A DNA stretch of 64,000 nucleotides from positions 1,287,001 through 1,351,000 of the forward strand of contig JACGCM010001976.1 of the NCBI GenBank assembly GCA_014058105.1, written 5' to 3'. Numbering within the stretch: the stretch's first letter is position 1; each line of letters starts with the position of its first letter. Made by a program: the position numbers and the translations under genes. This document shows, in pieces, positions 34,518 to 45,285 of this stretch. Source of the DNA: Kingdonia uniflora (taxonomy: Eukaryota; Streptophyta; Magnoliopsida; Ranunculales; Circaeasteraceae). Below the pieces are notes generated by a model. The model saw nothing but the letters and a program-made list of their open reading frames with translations. It did no database searches and was not told where the DNA came from.

Positions 34518-35011
34518 GAGCATGGGCAGCAGGCTCGCTATCGTTACGATAGTGATTCAAACCAACCAAAAACCCAATTTTCAGGATCGCCATCGCTCAA
34601 ATAGCATTCCTATCAAGAAAATCAGTGGTTATCTGTGACGAGTCTGACCATAACAGGGTTTTCAGTTAAAGCATTAAATTTTTATTTTTATTTCTTAAAC
34701 AAAAAAATATTATTAAATTGAATATAGAAGTTGTGCACCAATTGAATAGGCGCAGCGCCATGATGTATTTTTTATTATTATTTAAATATGTGTTTTTTTT
34801 GTTTGTTTTTTTTAAGTTTTAAAAATAAAGTAAAACGTTAATTGATTTGGCGCAGCGCCAAATCTGCGCCAAATCAATTGACGCATAATTTTTTGCCTAT
34901 CCTCATCCTGCAAAAGACCCATGTTATACCCCTCTCGTTACATGTCATATTTTTTATGATTTTAAGTTTACGTGGCTCGCTAACTTAGCCAACCTGCTGC
35001 TGATGATGCTC
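34518..35011. mobile_element. PIF/Harbinger-like MITE with internal palindrome
   Basis: 494 bp with TAA target duplications (34515-34517 and 35012-35014). Ends are GAGCATGGGCAGCAGG and, from the other side, GAGCATCATCAGCAGCAGG. An internal 16-bp inverted repeat (AATTGATTTGGCGCAG and its complement CTGCGCCAAATCAATT) with an 8-bp loop lies near 34839-34878, and a related GGCGCAGCGCC lies near 34749. No transposase frame. The 3-bp TAA target and end type fit Tourist-like elements. Confidence 0.75.
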
Positions 35012-36530
35012 TAACAGAGTTAGATTACTACGCATGTTATTCTAAACAATGACCTTTTTAAACGTTCGATGTAGTATAATATTATTTTCTTACTATTAGT
35101 AGTAGAAATACTTATTACTTAATTGACGAAAAAAGAAAACAAGCAAATACATTTCTCCCTATCCTGCCATGTATTATATACTCTAGAAGTGCCTTTTATG
35201 TGTATACATTTCGGTGTAATTTAATCGTATGTAATTTCTAACATCTTTCTGTTATACTACATCTTTACCCGATGCGAAACTAAAATTTTCCGCTCATGTA
35301 CCATCACCTGAGAAGACCATGAAAAAATAGATGAGAAACACAAATTAAAGAGTAGAGTACCCCCACACCATGTGAAGGTTATGATCCCTCACTTTTGTTT
35401 TTCCTGTAAAGCCCAACCATGTCTTGTTTTCCCCCACTAGAGTACTCATCTCTCTTTTCCTTTGTTTTTCTTAAATAAGCTTAGACTCACTGTACTCATT
35501 TCTATTTCTATTTCTATTTCTCTTTCATTTTCATTTTCATTTTAGCTAGACCTCTTGGGTATCACATGTCACATCATACACTAAAGTTAATTATATCTAT
35601 TAGAAAGAAAGGAAATAATTTAGCTAATTTTTTGTTTATATAAGTAATCCCTCTAATCATTCATTGTTGTCTATTGCTTATGAAAGAGACATTTTAAGTG
35701 AGAGGGTGATAAAGAATGAGGGACTCGTCCATCATTTATCTGTTTTGTGGCCTTGTAGGACATAATATAGAAGTAGACAGCTAAGCTTTTCTTATTTTGT
35801 CATACAAATCGGCTTCCCGCGTCAACAGTGCGGCTCGGGTGAGCCGTAATGCCCACGGGTATTTACATCTACCCCCTTTTCTTTCAGGAGTTATTGAGGC
35901 ACAGTTTATGCAGGTATTGATTCAAGGTTTTGAACTTATGTGTTTCTCTTTTAAAGCAAAGTCTTTGAAGTGTTCATGGAGAGATTTATAGTTAGAGTTC
36001 AAGAGTTCTTCAAGATTACATTGCTAAAGATGGAATGAAGTTAGCATTGGATATTTATGTCTGAAAGTTTCGTAGCATTGGATATTTTTTGGCTAGGCAA
36101 GCTTAAGTCATGGACCATATATAACTTACAAAAAATTGGAAAAGCTGCTTTAAAAGAGCCGCTTCTACTTCCTACGATGACACATGTTACTCGGAAAGGA
36201 GCCAAAGGCCAGGGCATTAATTTTCACGTATATGTAATTGGTAAGAATTCATCAATTAGTCTCTCTAATTACATGGTAAGTTTTTTAAGAGCTTAAATTA
36301 CTACACCTAACATTTTTGCCAAATGTCATTTCTTTTACTAAACAGTGAAGTAGAGACACTCAACACAATACCCCACCACAAATTTGGAATCAATAGCCAA
36401 CCATATATATACTGAATGCCAAATTTGATATCCCTCCAAACAACCATCCTTTTTCGTGTACTAATACAACCTCATCGGCCTGATTATGATTATGAAGAAA
36501 TAAGGGTGGCCTAATGGTGTCTCTCTCACA
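35012..36530. other. 5' flank of the CCCH gene, no gene seen
   Basis: AT-rich spacer. A GC-richer block at 35805-35990 reads SRVNSAARVSRNAHGYLHLPPF on the plus strand and may be a scrap of a gene I do not recognise, since the frame closes after 64 codons. A TTTCTA/TTTCAT microsatellite lies near 35500-35540. Confidence 0.35.
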
Positions 36531-36532
36531 CA

Positions 36533-36539
36533 GTATAAA
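36533..36539 (+). promoter_or_regulatory. putative TATA box of the CCCH zinc-finger gene
   Basis: TATAAAA in the context CAGTATAAAACCCC. It is about 1 kb before the ATG, which fits a long, CT- and GA-rich leader that probably contains an intron. It is the best core-promoter match upstream of the gene, and transcript data are not available here. Confidence 0.4.
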
Positions 36540-36564
36540 ACCCCAACTAATGCATGTTACCAAT

Positions 36565-37535
36565 TATGGAGTAAATTTTAGCTCAACAAGAAGTAACCCT
36601 AATTGGTAACAAGAAAGGTCATCATAGTCTGATTTGTAACAGTGATGAAGAAAAGAAAATCTTTCTTTTTGAACCTTGAAAAAGACTACCACAAACAAAA
36701 CAAAAGATGCTCTTCTCTTCTCTTCCCTCTCCCAACAAACATAGAATAATTCCCCCAAAAAAAAAATTAGTAAAAAAAAAAAAATGAAATAATGTCAGAT
36801 TTTGAGTGAAAGAGGACTTGATAGAACGTGCATTATTTTGAAACACAGTAACACCAAACCAAACACACATACAGAGAGAGAGCTGCAGCAGATCTGGATC
36901 CACACACCCCCACACTCATGTACCCTTTTAAATTACACAAACAACAAACCCCATTACAGAGAGAGCTCTCTGGTTTTATAGTTGAAATATAGTAGAGTTT
37001 GAAGTAGTAGTCCTCCATGATCATGCAGGAGAGGAGAAGAAAGAAGAAAGAAGCATAGTTGAGTTGGAGGTAGCTAAGCAAATACCAACCAAGAAGAAAC
37101 AATTAATGGTGGAGTGAGTAGTTTGTGTTTCTTTTGTTGTTGTTACTGTTGCAGAGAAGCCCAGAGTTTTTTTTCTTGTTGTTTCTATAGTTTCATGACA
37201 CGTAGGCTTCTCTTGGTTCCCATCGACTGAAGCACCAAAGGCTAGTGAAAGACTGAAAGAGTAGTGAGGTGAGATAACCCAAAAGCTTCTCTCTCTTCTC
37301 TTCTCTTCTCTTTCATGGGGAACTCCCTATAAACTCTGTCAACACCACCACCAACAGAGAGAGACTGACTCTCAAAGCCCAAGGCTTAATTGAGAATCTA
37401 AACAAGATAACCTCTTTTTCTTAGAAGAAGAGGAGAAGGGGTTGTTGTTGTTGTCTCAATAAGTCTCAAAGAGTGTATCTTTTTTGGGTTCTAACTTAGT
37501 TTTTTGACTTTGTTTCAAATTTTGTTGGTACAGCT
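36565..37535 (+). other. probable 5' leader of the CCCH gene
   Basis: CT-repeat and GA-repeat tracts (36870-36890, 36958-36966, 37287-37315) are typical of plant leaders. If it is transcribed unspliced, short upstream frames are present, for example MTRRLLLVPID from 37196 and MGNSL from 37315. The bases just before the start (TTTTGTTGGTACAG at 37521-37534, then CTATGG) look like an intron acceptor, so a leader intron that removes them is likely. Confidence 0.45.
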
Positions 37536-40444
37536 ATGGATGCTTATGAAGCAACAAGAGCTGTGTTCTCAAGGATACAAAGTTTAGACCCAGAGAATGC
37601 TTCTAAGATTATGGGGCTTCTACTGATTCAAGATCATGGTGAGAAAGAGATGATCCGTTTAGCTTTTGGTCCTGAATCTCTACTTCACTCAGTCATGTTC
37701 AAAGCTAGAAAAGACCTTGGCCTTGCTAACAACAGCCTTAATAGTCCATCTTCACCCTCTTCACCATCTCTACCTTTTTACCCAAACAACCCCATCTCTA
37801 GACAAAACTCTTCATCTTCTAGGATGTTTAGTAATCTCTCTCCTTCATCTTCATCTTGGGTTCCTTCAAATTTCTCTGATTTCCAAAACTTAGATGATTT
37901 CACCAACAACAATAGCATTAGTACCCCTTCTGACCTTATTGATGATTTCCAGCTCCAAGACCACTTGTCTTTCTTAAATGAAAACACCCCAAAGAACTCT
38001 GATTTGTTCTACCCTCCACTATCACCACAACTACCACCTGATAGTCCTGGAAGCAGTAGTGATGGTGGGATGATTTTCCCACCTTATGGAGCTAACTGGA
38101 GCAACAACCATCACAGGAGGAGTTGCTCAGTTACTGATATCTGCATGGGGTCAGATCCTTTGGGGTCTGGTTTGGGTTGGAAGCCTTGTTTGTACTTTGC
38201 AAGAGGGTATTGTAAGAATGGGACTAGTTGTAGGTTCCTTCATGGTCTACCCGATTCATCTGATGTTTCTTCCATGGTTGGATCTCCTGGTGGGAAGCTT
38301 GATGTTATGGAACAATGTCAAGAGCTTCTCTTGAGATCAAAATCACAGCAACAACAGCAGCTGAGGTCTCAGCTCTTGGGTTCCCCTACTTTCCCTTACT
38401 CATCTTCAACTTCTTCTGTTGGAAAGTGTATGAATTTCTTGCTTCAGCAGCAGCAAAATGATACCCAGAGGTATAAAAATGTGATCTTTTTTATATTTTT
38501 GATAGTTTTTGACAGTGGAATTCACTTGTTTGTTGATATGGGGTATATGTTTTGTATGTTTTAGAGCGGCAGCGGCGGCGGCGATGATGCTAGGGGAAGA
38601 TGTTCACAAGTTCAACCGGAGTCGAATGGAAAGGAACGATTTTGCTAGCTTGGGTGGAGCTGGAATGGTGAATCCTGGTTCTAGACAGATTTACTTGACA
38701 TTCCCAGCTGATAGTACTTTCAGAGAGGAAGATGTTTCGAATTACTTCAGGTTCTTTTGTTCAAACAAAACTCTAGTACTTCTTAATTTGTTTTTGGTAA
38801 TTTGAGGAGTTGATCTGAAATGAGGTTTGTTTGAATTTGTTGTTTGAAGTATCTATGGACCTGTACAAGATGTGAGAATCCCATATCAGCAGAAAAGGAT
38901 GTTCGGGTTTGTGACTTTTGTTTATGCAGAAACAGTGAAGCTTATCCTTGCGAAGGGGAACCCCCATTTTGTATGTGATGCTAGGGTTCTTGTTAAGCCT
39001 TACAAGGAGAAGGGCAAAGTCCCAGACAAGTACAGGCACTCTCTCTATCTGTCATTATCTCCTATCCCACCTATCTATCTTTCTAACCATCTGTGTATAT
39101 CTATCACTGAGAGGGGTGACTCCATTGTTGTTTTACAGGAAGGTGCAGCAGTCTGAGAGAGGAGAGTTTTCAGCTTGTACTACTCCAACTGGACTTGATC
39201 CTAGAGACCCTTTTGATATGGGTATACAAAGTAATTCTGAGTTTCATAACATTACTAGTTTAGTTTGCTACAATTTTTCTTCTTTTTTTGGTTTTTTGTT
39301 ACTTATGTTTGAGTTTGATAGGAGGGCCAAGGATGTTTAACAGCACTCATCAAGACATGATCTTGAGAAGGAAGTTGGAAGAAGCTGAACTGCAGCAAGC
39401 CTTAGAGCTCCAGAGTAGAAGGTTAATGGGTCTGCAGCTGTTAGACATTAAGAAACTTCACCATCATCAAAGAAACATGTCCAGTGGTTCTGCTCCCATT
39501 TGCTCCCCACACTCCCCTCACATGAACCATAACCTCATTGTTCCTCCGTCGTCCTCATCTGATCGTAGTAGTCCTGATTCTCCCTCTCCTCAAGGTAAAT
39601 TTTAGAGGGTAACAATACTAAATGTTGTTGAAAGGGAGTTTTATCTTAGTTCTGATCCATTGATCTTTTTTGCAGAGATTTGTGGGAGTCCTCCCAGTAT
39701 CATTGTTGAAAAGAATGTGATGAATGATGAAAAGGAGGAGTTTCCAAACTCTAATAACCATGATGATTCTGATTTCCATAACAGGTATGAATGAAATTTG
39801 AAAAACACAATATGGGTTTCACCAAATTTAGCAAAGACAAAATGAAAAAGGTTTTGCTAGATTTTCTGATCAATCTTTTTACTAGTTTAGGCACTTTCTG
39901 TGTCTGGGGTTTAGATGATTTATTCCTCTGTGATTTTTATCTTAAATGGGTGCAGCAGTAATAGCAACAACATCATCAACAGCTTGGAGCATAATCTCCC
40001 TGATAGTCCCTTTGCCTCACCTACTAAATCAGGTGGAGATAATCATCCTTTCTTCACCACCATTACATCAGAGACTGATAAAATGTCGTTGTCATCATCA
40101 TCATCCTCTACTTCTACTACTAATAATAGCTTAATCCCATCGTCGTCCTCGTTGTTGCCTACTGCTGCTACTTCCACCCTGGACATCTCTTCTTACAAAT
40201 CATGTTTCTTCCCAATAACCAGGTACCATTAACACTAAGTACTATAGACTATTTTCTTCTTAGTATACTTTATTATGGTAAAAGATCCAGAAACAATACC
40301 TGTTTCACCAAATCTTTTGCAAATTATCTTGACTTCATTTTTATGTCATCTATTGCCAAATATAGAAATAAGGGAATGATTCAAACTTGTTTTTTCTTCT
40401 TCTTCTTCAGGTTCTCATCTGGTCATGGAGCCATAGGAATGTAG
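37536..40444 (+). CDS. CCCH zinc finger and RRM protein, AtC3H53/C3H55-like
   Basis: Spliced gene with exons 37536-38470, 38565-38750, 38850-39035, 39139-39221, 39322-39594, 39676-39784, 39956-40222 and 40411-40444, joining to 690 codons in one frame. Residues 1-63 form the conserved head ([29 protein letters not shown]) of this plant family. A single C-x7-C-x5-C-x3-H finger uses C218, C226, C232 and H236 ([16 protein letters not shown]). The RRM spans about 352-428, with RNP2 IYLTFP and RNP1 RMFGFVTF. A Gln-rich stretch, an Ala run at 313-318 and a coiled [20 protein letters not shown] segment follow, then a long Ser-rich tail. By family it is a likely nuclear or cytoplasmic RNA-binding regulator with targets unknown. 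Introns are GT-AG except the third, which looks GC-AG. Exon 4 could end at 39230 instead (three more residues). All motifs are intact, so it is probably functional. Confidence 0.93.
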
Positions 40445-41080
40445 GAGAGAGGATGATGCCAACCAGCGATTAAAGCTGGCTGGCATAGCTTACACAGGTA
40501 AAAATTTCTGGTATCTTTGAATTTTAATTCAGAAACTTGTAATATAAGTTGAATCTGATATATGGTTTTCTTTCATTTTTGTTGCAGAAAAAAAGTTGAT
40601 TGAGAGTTATAGAAAAAAAGAACATATTTAGAGATAAAGATATCATCATCATCATCATCATCATCTTCAACATCTTCATCTTCAACAAAACAGATGCATA
40701 CAAACATCAAAAAACAAGCACTAGTACTGATCTTTGAAGGAAGTGTGGTCATCCAAAAAATCCAAAAACCATCTAGGCTTTTCTGTCTCTTTCTCTCACA
40801 CAAACACAAAGATCCATGGAAGGATGGTGGTAAATTATTGTAACTCTTAGTAGTACTTTTTAGCCCCCTCTCTAGTTCTATCTTCCTAAACTGTGCCGTA
40901 GTTGCAGTAGTGTACCAGTACTAATAGTTGTAGTAGTAGTAGTAGTAAACTAGAGGGAAAAATAGTAGTTAAATTGTACCATCTATCTATCATCATCTCC
41001 ACCACCACTACCATCAAATTAAAGAAAAATATTTAGAAAGAAATTATGGAAAGATGATAAAGGGGTTGTTCCTTCTTTTT
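40445..41080 (+). other. 3' UTR of the CCCH gene, with a probable intron
   Basis: Beyond the stop, a good donor (CACAG then GTAAAA, intron from 40498) and acceptor (TTTGTTGCAG, exon from 40588) suggest a 90-bp intron. ATC and GTA trinucleotide runs lie near 40642-40664 and 40930-40948. The 3' end is not determined, and the end given here is a guess. Confidence 0.5.
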
Positions 41081-42900
41081 ATTGTGTTTTTTATATATTT
41101 AATCTTAGCCCAGTAGTAGATTATAAACTATGATTTAGTGTTTGGTGCTCTTTTGAGGTCATTTGTCTTTATTTTTTTTCTTTTTAAAAGTAGGATAATA
41201 AAGGGTGAGAGAAGGGAGTAGATGGTCACATGGGTGCTGACATTGTGTGGGGGCCAAATTTAATTAGTCACCTTCCCTACCCTCTGCTCCTCCTCCTGGG
41301 GTTGTATCCACAAGACCACAACAACTCTTCATGGTGGTCCATTCTTGATGACAGCCAGTGTGGGGTCTATTTCTTTGTATATGCTGTGTACCTGTGTCTT
41401 GTTTGGGGACCATTGTGAACTCACATAACATGAAGGGTGAAGATGTGTTCAAGGAACTCATTTTTAAAGCATCACCCATACAGGTCTTTGTATGTGTGTA
41501 AGCATTAACTTCTCTGATGCTGAAGCTCTTGCTCTGGAAACAGACTTGAAATCATCCAAAAAAACAAAGCTCAAACTACAATGCTCTCCTTCTGTTGAAA
41601 ATACTTGCTTACTGAAAACATCTCCATTCCCAGAGGGCACACAGACTAGAGAGGGTTACCATGTCATATTCAAGTTCTGCTAGGTTAGAGCTTCTCCACA
41701 GGGGAGAGGAGGATAGAGGGATCAACTTCTTCAATCTCCCTAGGATAAATTGGTGTGCTATTTCTAATGTTAGTAAACACTTGTCCAGCAAGCTAATAAG
41801 TGACTGCACTCTCCTAACCTTGACATTCTGAACTTGAGTCTCATGTTTGACCATAAGATACCATTCTTTTACAGTTAATCTCAAGGATCATATGCTTTTA
41901 TAAGAAAATCTTAATGTTTGAGTGAATATTTGTCTAGTTATGGCTGATGTTTGCAGAAAGACCTTGTTCTGGATTTGTTAGGTTTAATTTGACATGTCCG
42001 TATTATCATTTTTATCTCTGAAGGTTTTTTATGGAGTGGACTGATGAACCCTGTATATATTACTTGGCCAAGATTTCTGATTTCTGATTTCTGATTTCTG
42101 TCCCAGTGATATCTGATATTGGACTTGTATCAGTAGAAACTCTGACTGCTCGCCTGGAAACTTTATTTTCATTTTCATGTCAGAATATAGACGTCTTGCT
42201 GGAACTTTGCTGTGTTCTTTTTAGCAGCGACTATCTCGTAAATTAGACTTCTCAACAGAAAAATATAAACATATAAACCGAAGTGTGTACTTGGGACTCT
42301 GAAAGAACATATCTGATGGTATACTGAAAACAGCGAAAGGAATTGAAAACCGACCAGGTTATTTCTCCGTGTTGGAGGACATTCTTTCCAAGAAATTACC
42401 CCTCACAACTACGAATGGATGTTCCCGAGTAAGGTTCTAGTTGCTACGCCTTTAATTTTCACAGCATATGCACCGAAGGAATTGAGAACGTTAGATTGTT
42501 CAGGGAAAAAAATCTCTAGTGATGGTTTATTATTGCGTATAAGAAATGATTATAAGGGGTTGAAAGAGGCGGTTCAAGGATCAACGGTAAACCAGATATT
42601 GTTCAGGCATTCACTCTGTTGAGACCTATAGTTCGAAAATGATAATAAGAAACACATGCATATCCGATTTTCGAAGCTAAAAAAATTCATAATTAAAAAG
42701 CAAGAAATAAATAAGTATATTCTGACATTGGTTTGAAGTTATCATCTGGATGAGGATCAAAGGTATCTTTTATTTCCCAATATCAATGTTCTCCAATATT
42801 TAATTCTTTTTCTTCTTCTGGATAAGAACAATATTCTATAAAATCATCTTCGTCCTTAACCTTTCGTCCATGTACTTATCAATAAACTTCTTCCAAGGCA
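41081..42900. other. spacer downstream of the CCCH gene
   Basis: No gene recognised. Open frames at 41230-41479 and 41609-41884 on either strand lack family features. A four-copy GATTTCT repeat lies near 42072-42100. Confidence 0.4.
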
Positions 42901-43682
42901 ATCTGCCCATGGCCTAAGGTTAACGACTAAGTTGACAAATACTGGCCAACTATATTGGCGTCTCTATGAATGTGTTGGACCTTCTCTTGTTGAGTTCTGC
43001 TTGGATCATATTGATTGTTGAAGTTGTTGCGTTGTACATGAACTCCCGGTTCCTAAAAGAACGTTATCATCTTAGTGTCTTGAGTGTGAAAACGGCATTT
43101 GAGAGAACATGCATGTATTTGCAGAATCTGAACGATATTTTCTAGCGCCAATATGATTCCAAGACTTAAAAGCGCTCAGTTATTAGGACATTTCTGCACA
43201 TTGTATGTCTATCAACTGCTTGTCATGTTGCTACCCAACCTATTTATCTACATTGTCTTTGTTAATCAGAACTTGCTGATACTTTTGAAAGTTTCCAGTG
43301 TGCATGTGCTACAACGGTCTTTATGGTCGAGTTTGATGGTTTATGTTCATATCCTTATAACATGAAGTACCAAGACCTCGCCATCAACATTACTCTGAAA
43401 TACCAAAAGTTCAACTTTTTCCTGCAAATTCCTACTTTTTAACCCTTCCACTGGAATACCAAGGGAATAAGCAAAGAGTGTCATCTTGGCTAAATGACAC
43501 GAGAAGGTGATGAGGTCCAGGATTATTCGACATTGGTACAGAAAGCTAAACTAAGGTCAAGTCAGCAATGGTTTTTCTCCAGTCTAGTGTGCAATTATCT
43601 GATAAAGCATTTTCAATGGACAGTTAATGGATCTGGGTATGCGGGGGGAATTCTCCATAATTTGATCCGTTTTGGGCAAGGT

Positions 43683-44106
43683 TTAAAATGGTACGTTATA
43701 ACGGTGTAACGGGCAGAGGCCATTACCATTATAACGGTGTTATAACAACACGTAATGATAGTCAAATTGTTTAAAATTCAAAAATAGTGATAATAATTAT
43801 GTATTTTCATATTGAGGTTATATGGGGTACTTAGCTCCCACCTCCCTCATTAAAGTAGTAGACATTACGACATTGTTATTTATTTTCTAAAATTTTGTAT
43901 TAGTTTTCGATTAAAACGGCCCGTTATAACGGTGGTAAAAAATGTAAAAGAGAATACTAAAAATAACGCTTTATTATAACGGTAACAACAACCGTTATGG
44001 CGTAAAATAACTCTAAGTAATAGAAATTAACGGGTGTTATTTTTTAGAATGGAACGGGCTCAAGGCGTTACCGTTATAACGGCGTTATAACAGTTATTTA
44101 AAACCA
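43683..44106. mobile_element. palindrome-rich MITE-like element
   Basis: Ends are inverted repeats: GGTTTAAAAT at the left and ATTTAAAACC at the right, each followed inwards by GTTATAACG blocks. Inside, the palindrome CCGTTATAACGG or close variants occurs about six times (near 43692, 43722, 43921, 43975, 44067 and others). No coding frame, and the target duplication is not clear, so the superfamily is open (a Mutator-type MITE is one possibility). Confidence 0.65.
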
Positions 44107-44583
44107 TGGTTTTGGGTTCAAGGACTGATGATGCTAGGACGGGGATTTGAGTAAGTGGATGTCTTTTTGAAGATTGTTTTTTTGTCTACGCCGGAATTGA
44201 AGTACTCAAGCCTGCTGTTTTAAATTTCTGCTGTCAAAGTTGGCCATAAAATTTCGCCTATGATGTTTGAGTCTGTGCAATGCGATTTCCAGCTAACACT
44301 ACCCATGGCTAAAGGTTGTGGAGTACGTAGAGGCACATTGACTAACCATATTTGGCTCTCTATGAGCGTGTTACTGTCTCCTTTTAAGTTCTGCTATATC
44401 ATGTCCAAGTTGTTGCGTTGTACTCTCGATTCCTCAAGGAACGTTGTCATCTGAGTGTCTGAGCAAGTGTGGAAAAAGAACATTTGAGTGAACAGTGAAC
44501 ATGTATGTGCATATTCTGGTGACATGCTCTTGTGCCAATACTAGAATCCGATGGGTTATGCTAGGGGGAACATCCCTGATAAA

Positions 44584-44928
44584 CTGGTGCCACAACAAAG
44601 GGAAGGTATCTTCAAAGTACACTGGTGTTTGGGATGAGATCAAAGCTAGGGCATGAACTGATGATTATGTTGTGGCATATCTTCAGAGAAGCTAACAGTG
44701 CTGCTGATAGCTTGGCAAAGTTAGGCAGCGCCCAAATCACTCGAGTTTTGGGACATGGTCAGCTTACATAAGAGTACCAGGTTTGCTCTTATACTAGATA
44801 AAATGGGGGTTGCGATGTTTAGAAAATAATCTGCTTTTGCTGTAATACTCAAAGGCTAGGCTACATGTCCTCCTCTTGTAAGCTATTACATTAACATAAG
44901 AAAACAAATATATTTGCCCAAAAAAAAA
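44584..44928 (+). mobile_element. 5'-truncated LINE 3' end with RNase H tail
   Basis: About 345 bp flanked by a 15-bp direct repeat AACATCCCTGATAAA (44569-44583 and 44929-44943), with an A tail at 44920-44930. The plus frame reads HIFREANSAADSLAKLGS, the terminal RNase H signature (REANxxADxLA) of plant L1-type LINEs. Truncation, A tail and long target duplication are the marks of target-primed reverse transcription. Confidence 0.85.
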
Positions 44929-45145
44929 AACATCCCTGATAAATGCCCTTCTTAATACTTACAGGGTCTTTTGCTCTTAATCCTCCTTTTAAACATATAG
45001 GTCCAACCAAAAGCATGACAAATTTCTCTTCCATGTCATATGCCCACGAAGATATTTTTGAAATATTTTCTCCAGTTTCTCAATGTTTGTGCAGGGGATT
45101 AGGGCCGTCGACATTGTGCATATATCTTTGGCATTAGGACATAGT

Positions 45146-45285
45146 ACAAGTCTTTTTTTCTTTTTCTTTTTTGAAAGGCAAACCGGTTTATATAAGGGGA
45201 TCCATAACCCTGAGTTTCCAACCCATGGGGTTTCCAACCCACGACTCCTCTCTTGGTGGAGTCGTGGATTCAGTTATTTAAACAT
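45146..45285 (-). repeat. SINE copy 2, with duplicated B-box block
   Basis: Reverse complement of the SINE at 34251-34366. On the minus strand it reads CTCCACCAAGAGAGGAG, then a GGGTTGGAAAC block twice where copy 1 has one, then TTATATAAACCGG and an A-rich tail (plus-strand T tract at 45148-45172). The A box is missing, so the copy is 5'-incomplete or diverged. Edges are approximate. Confidence 0.8.

Noticed and set aside
36564..37102. Minus-strand open frames upstream of the CCCH gene
   Set aside because: They are shadows of the GA-rich leader, with repetitive F/L/C text and no motif.
41609..41884. A 91-codon minus-strand frame downstream of the CCCH gene
   Set aside because: No motif or neighbour evidence; it is likely chance in moderately GC-balanced spacer.
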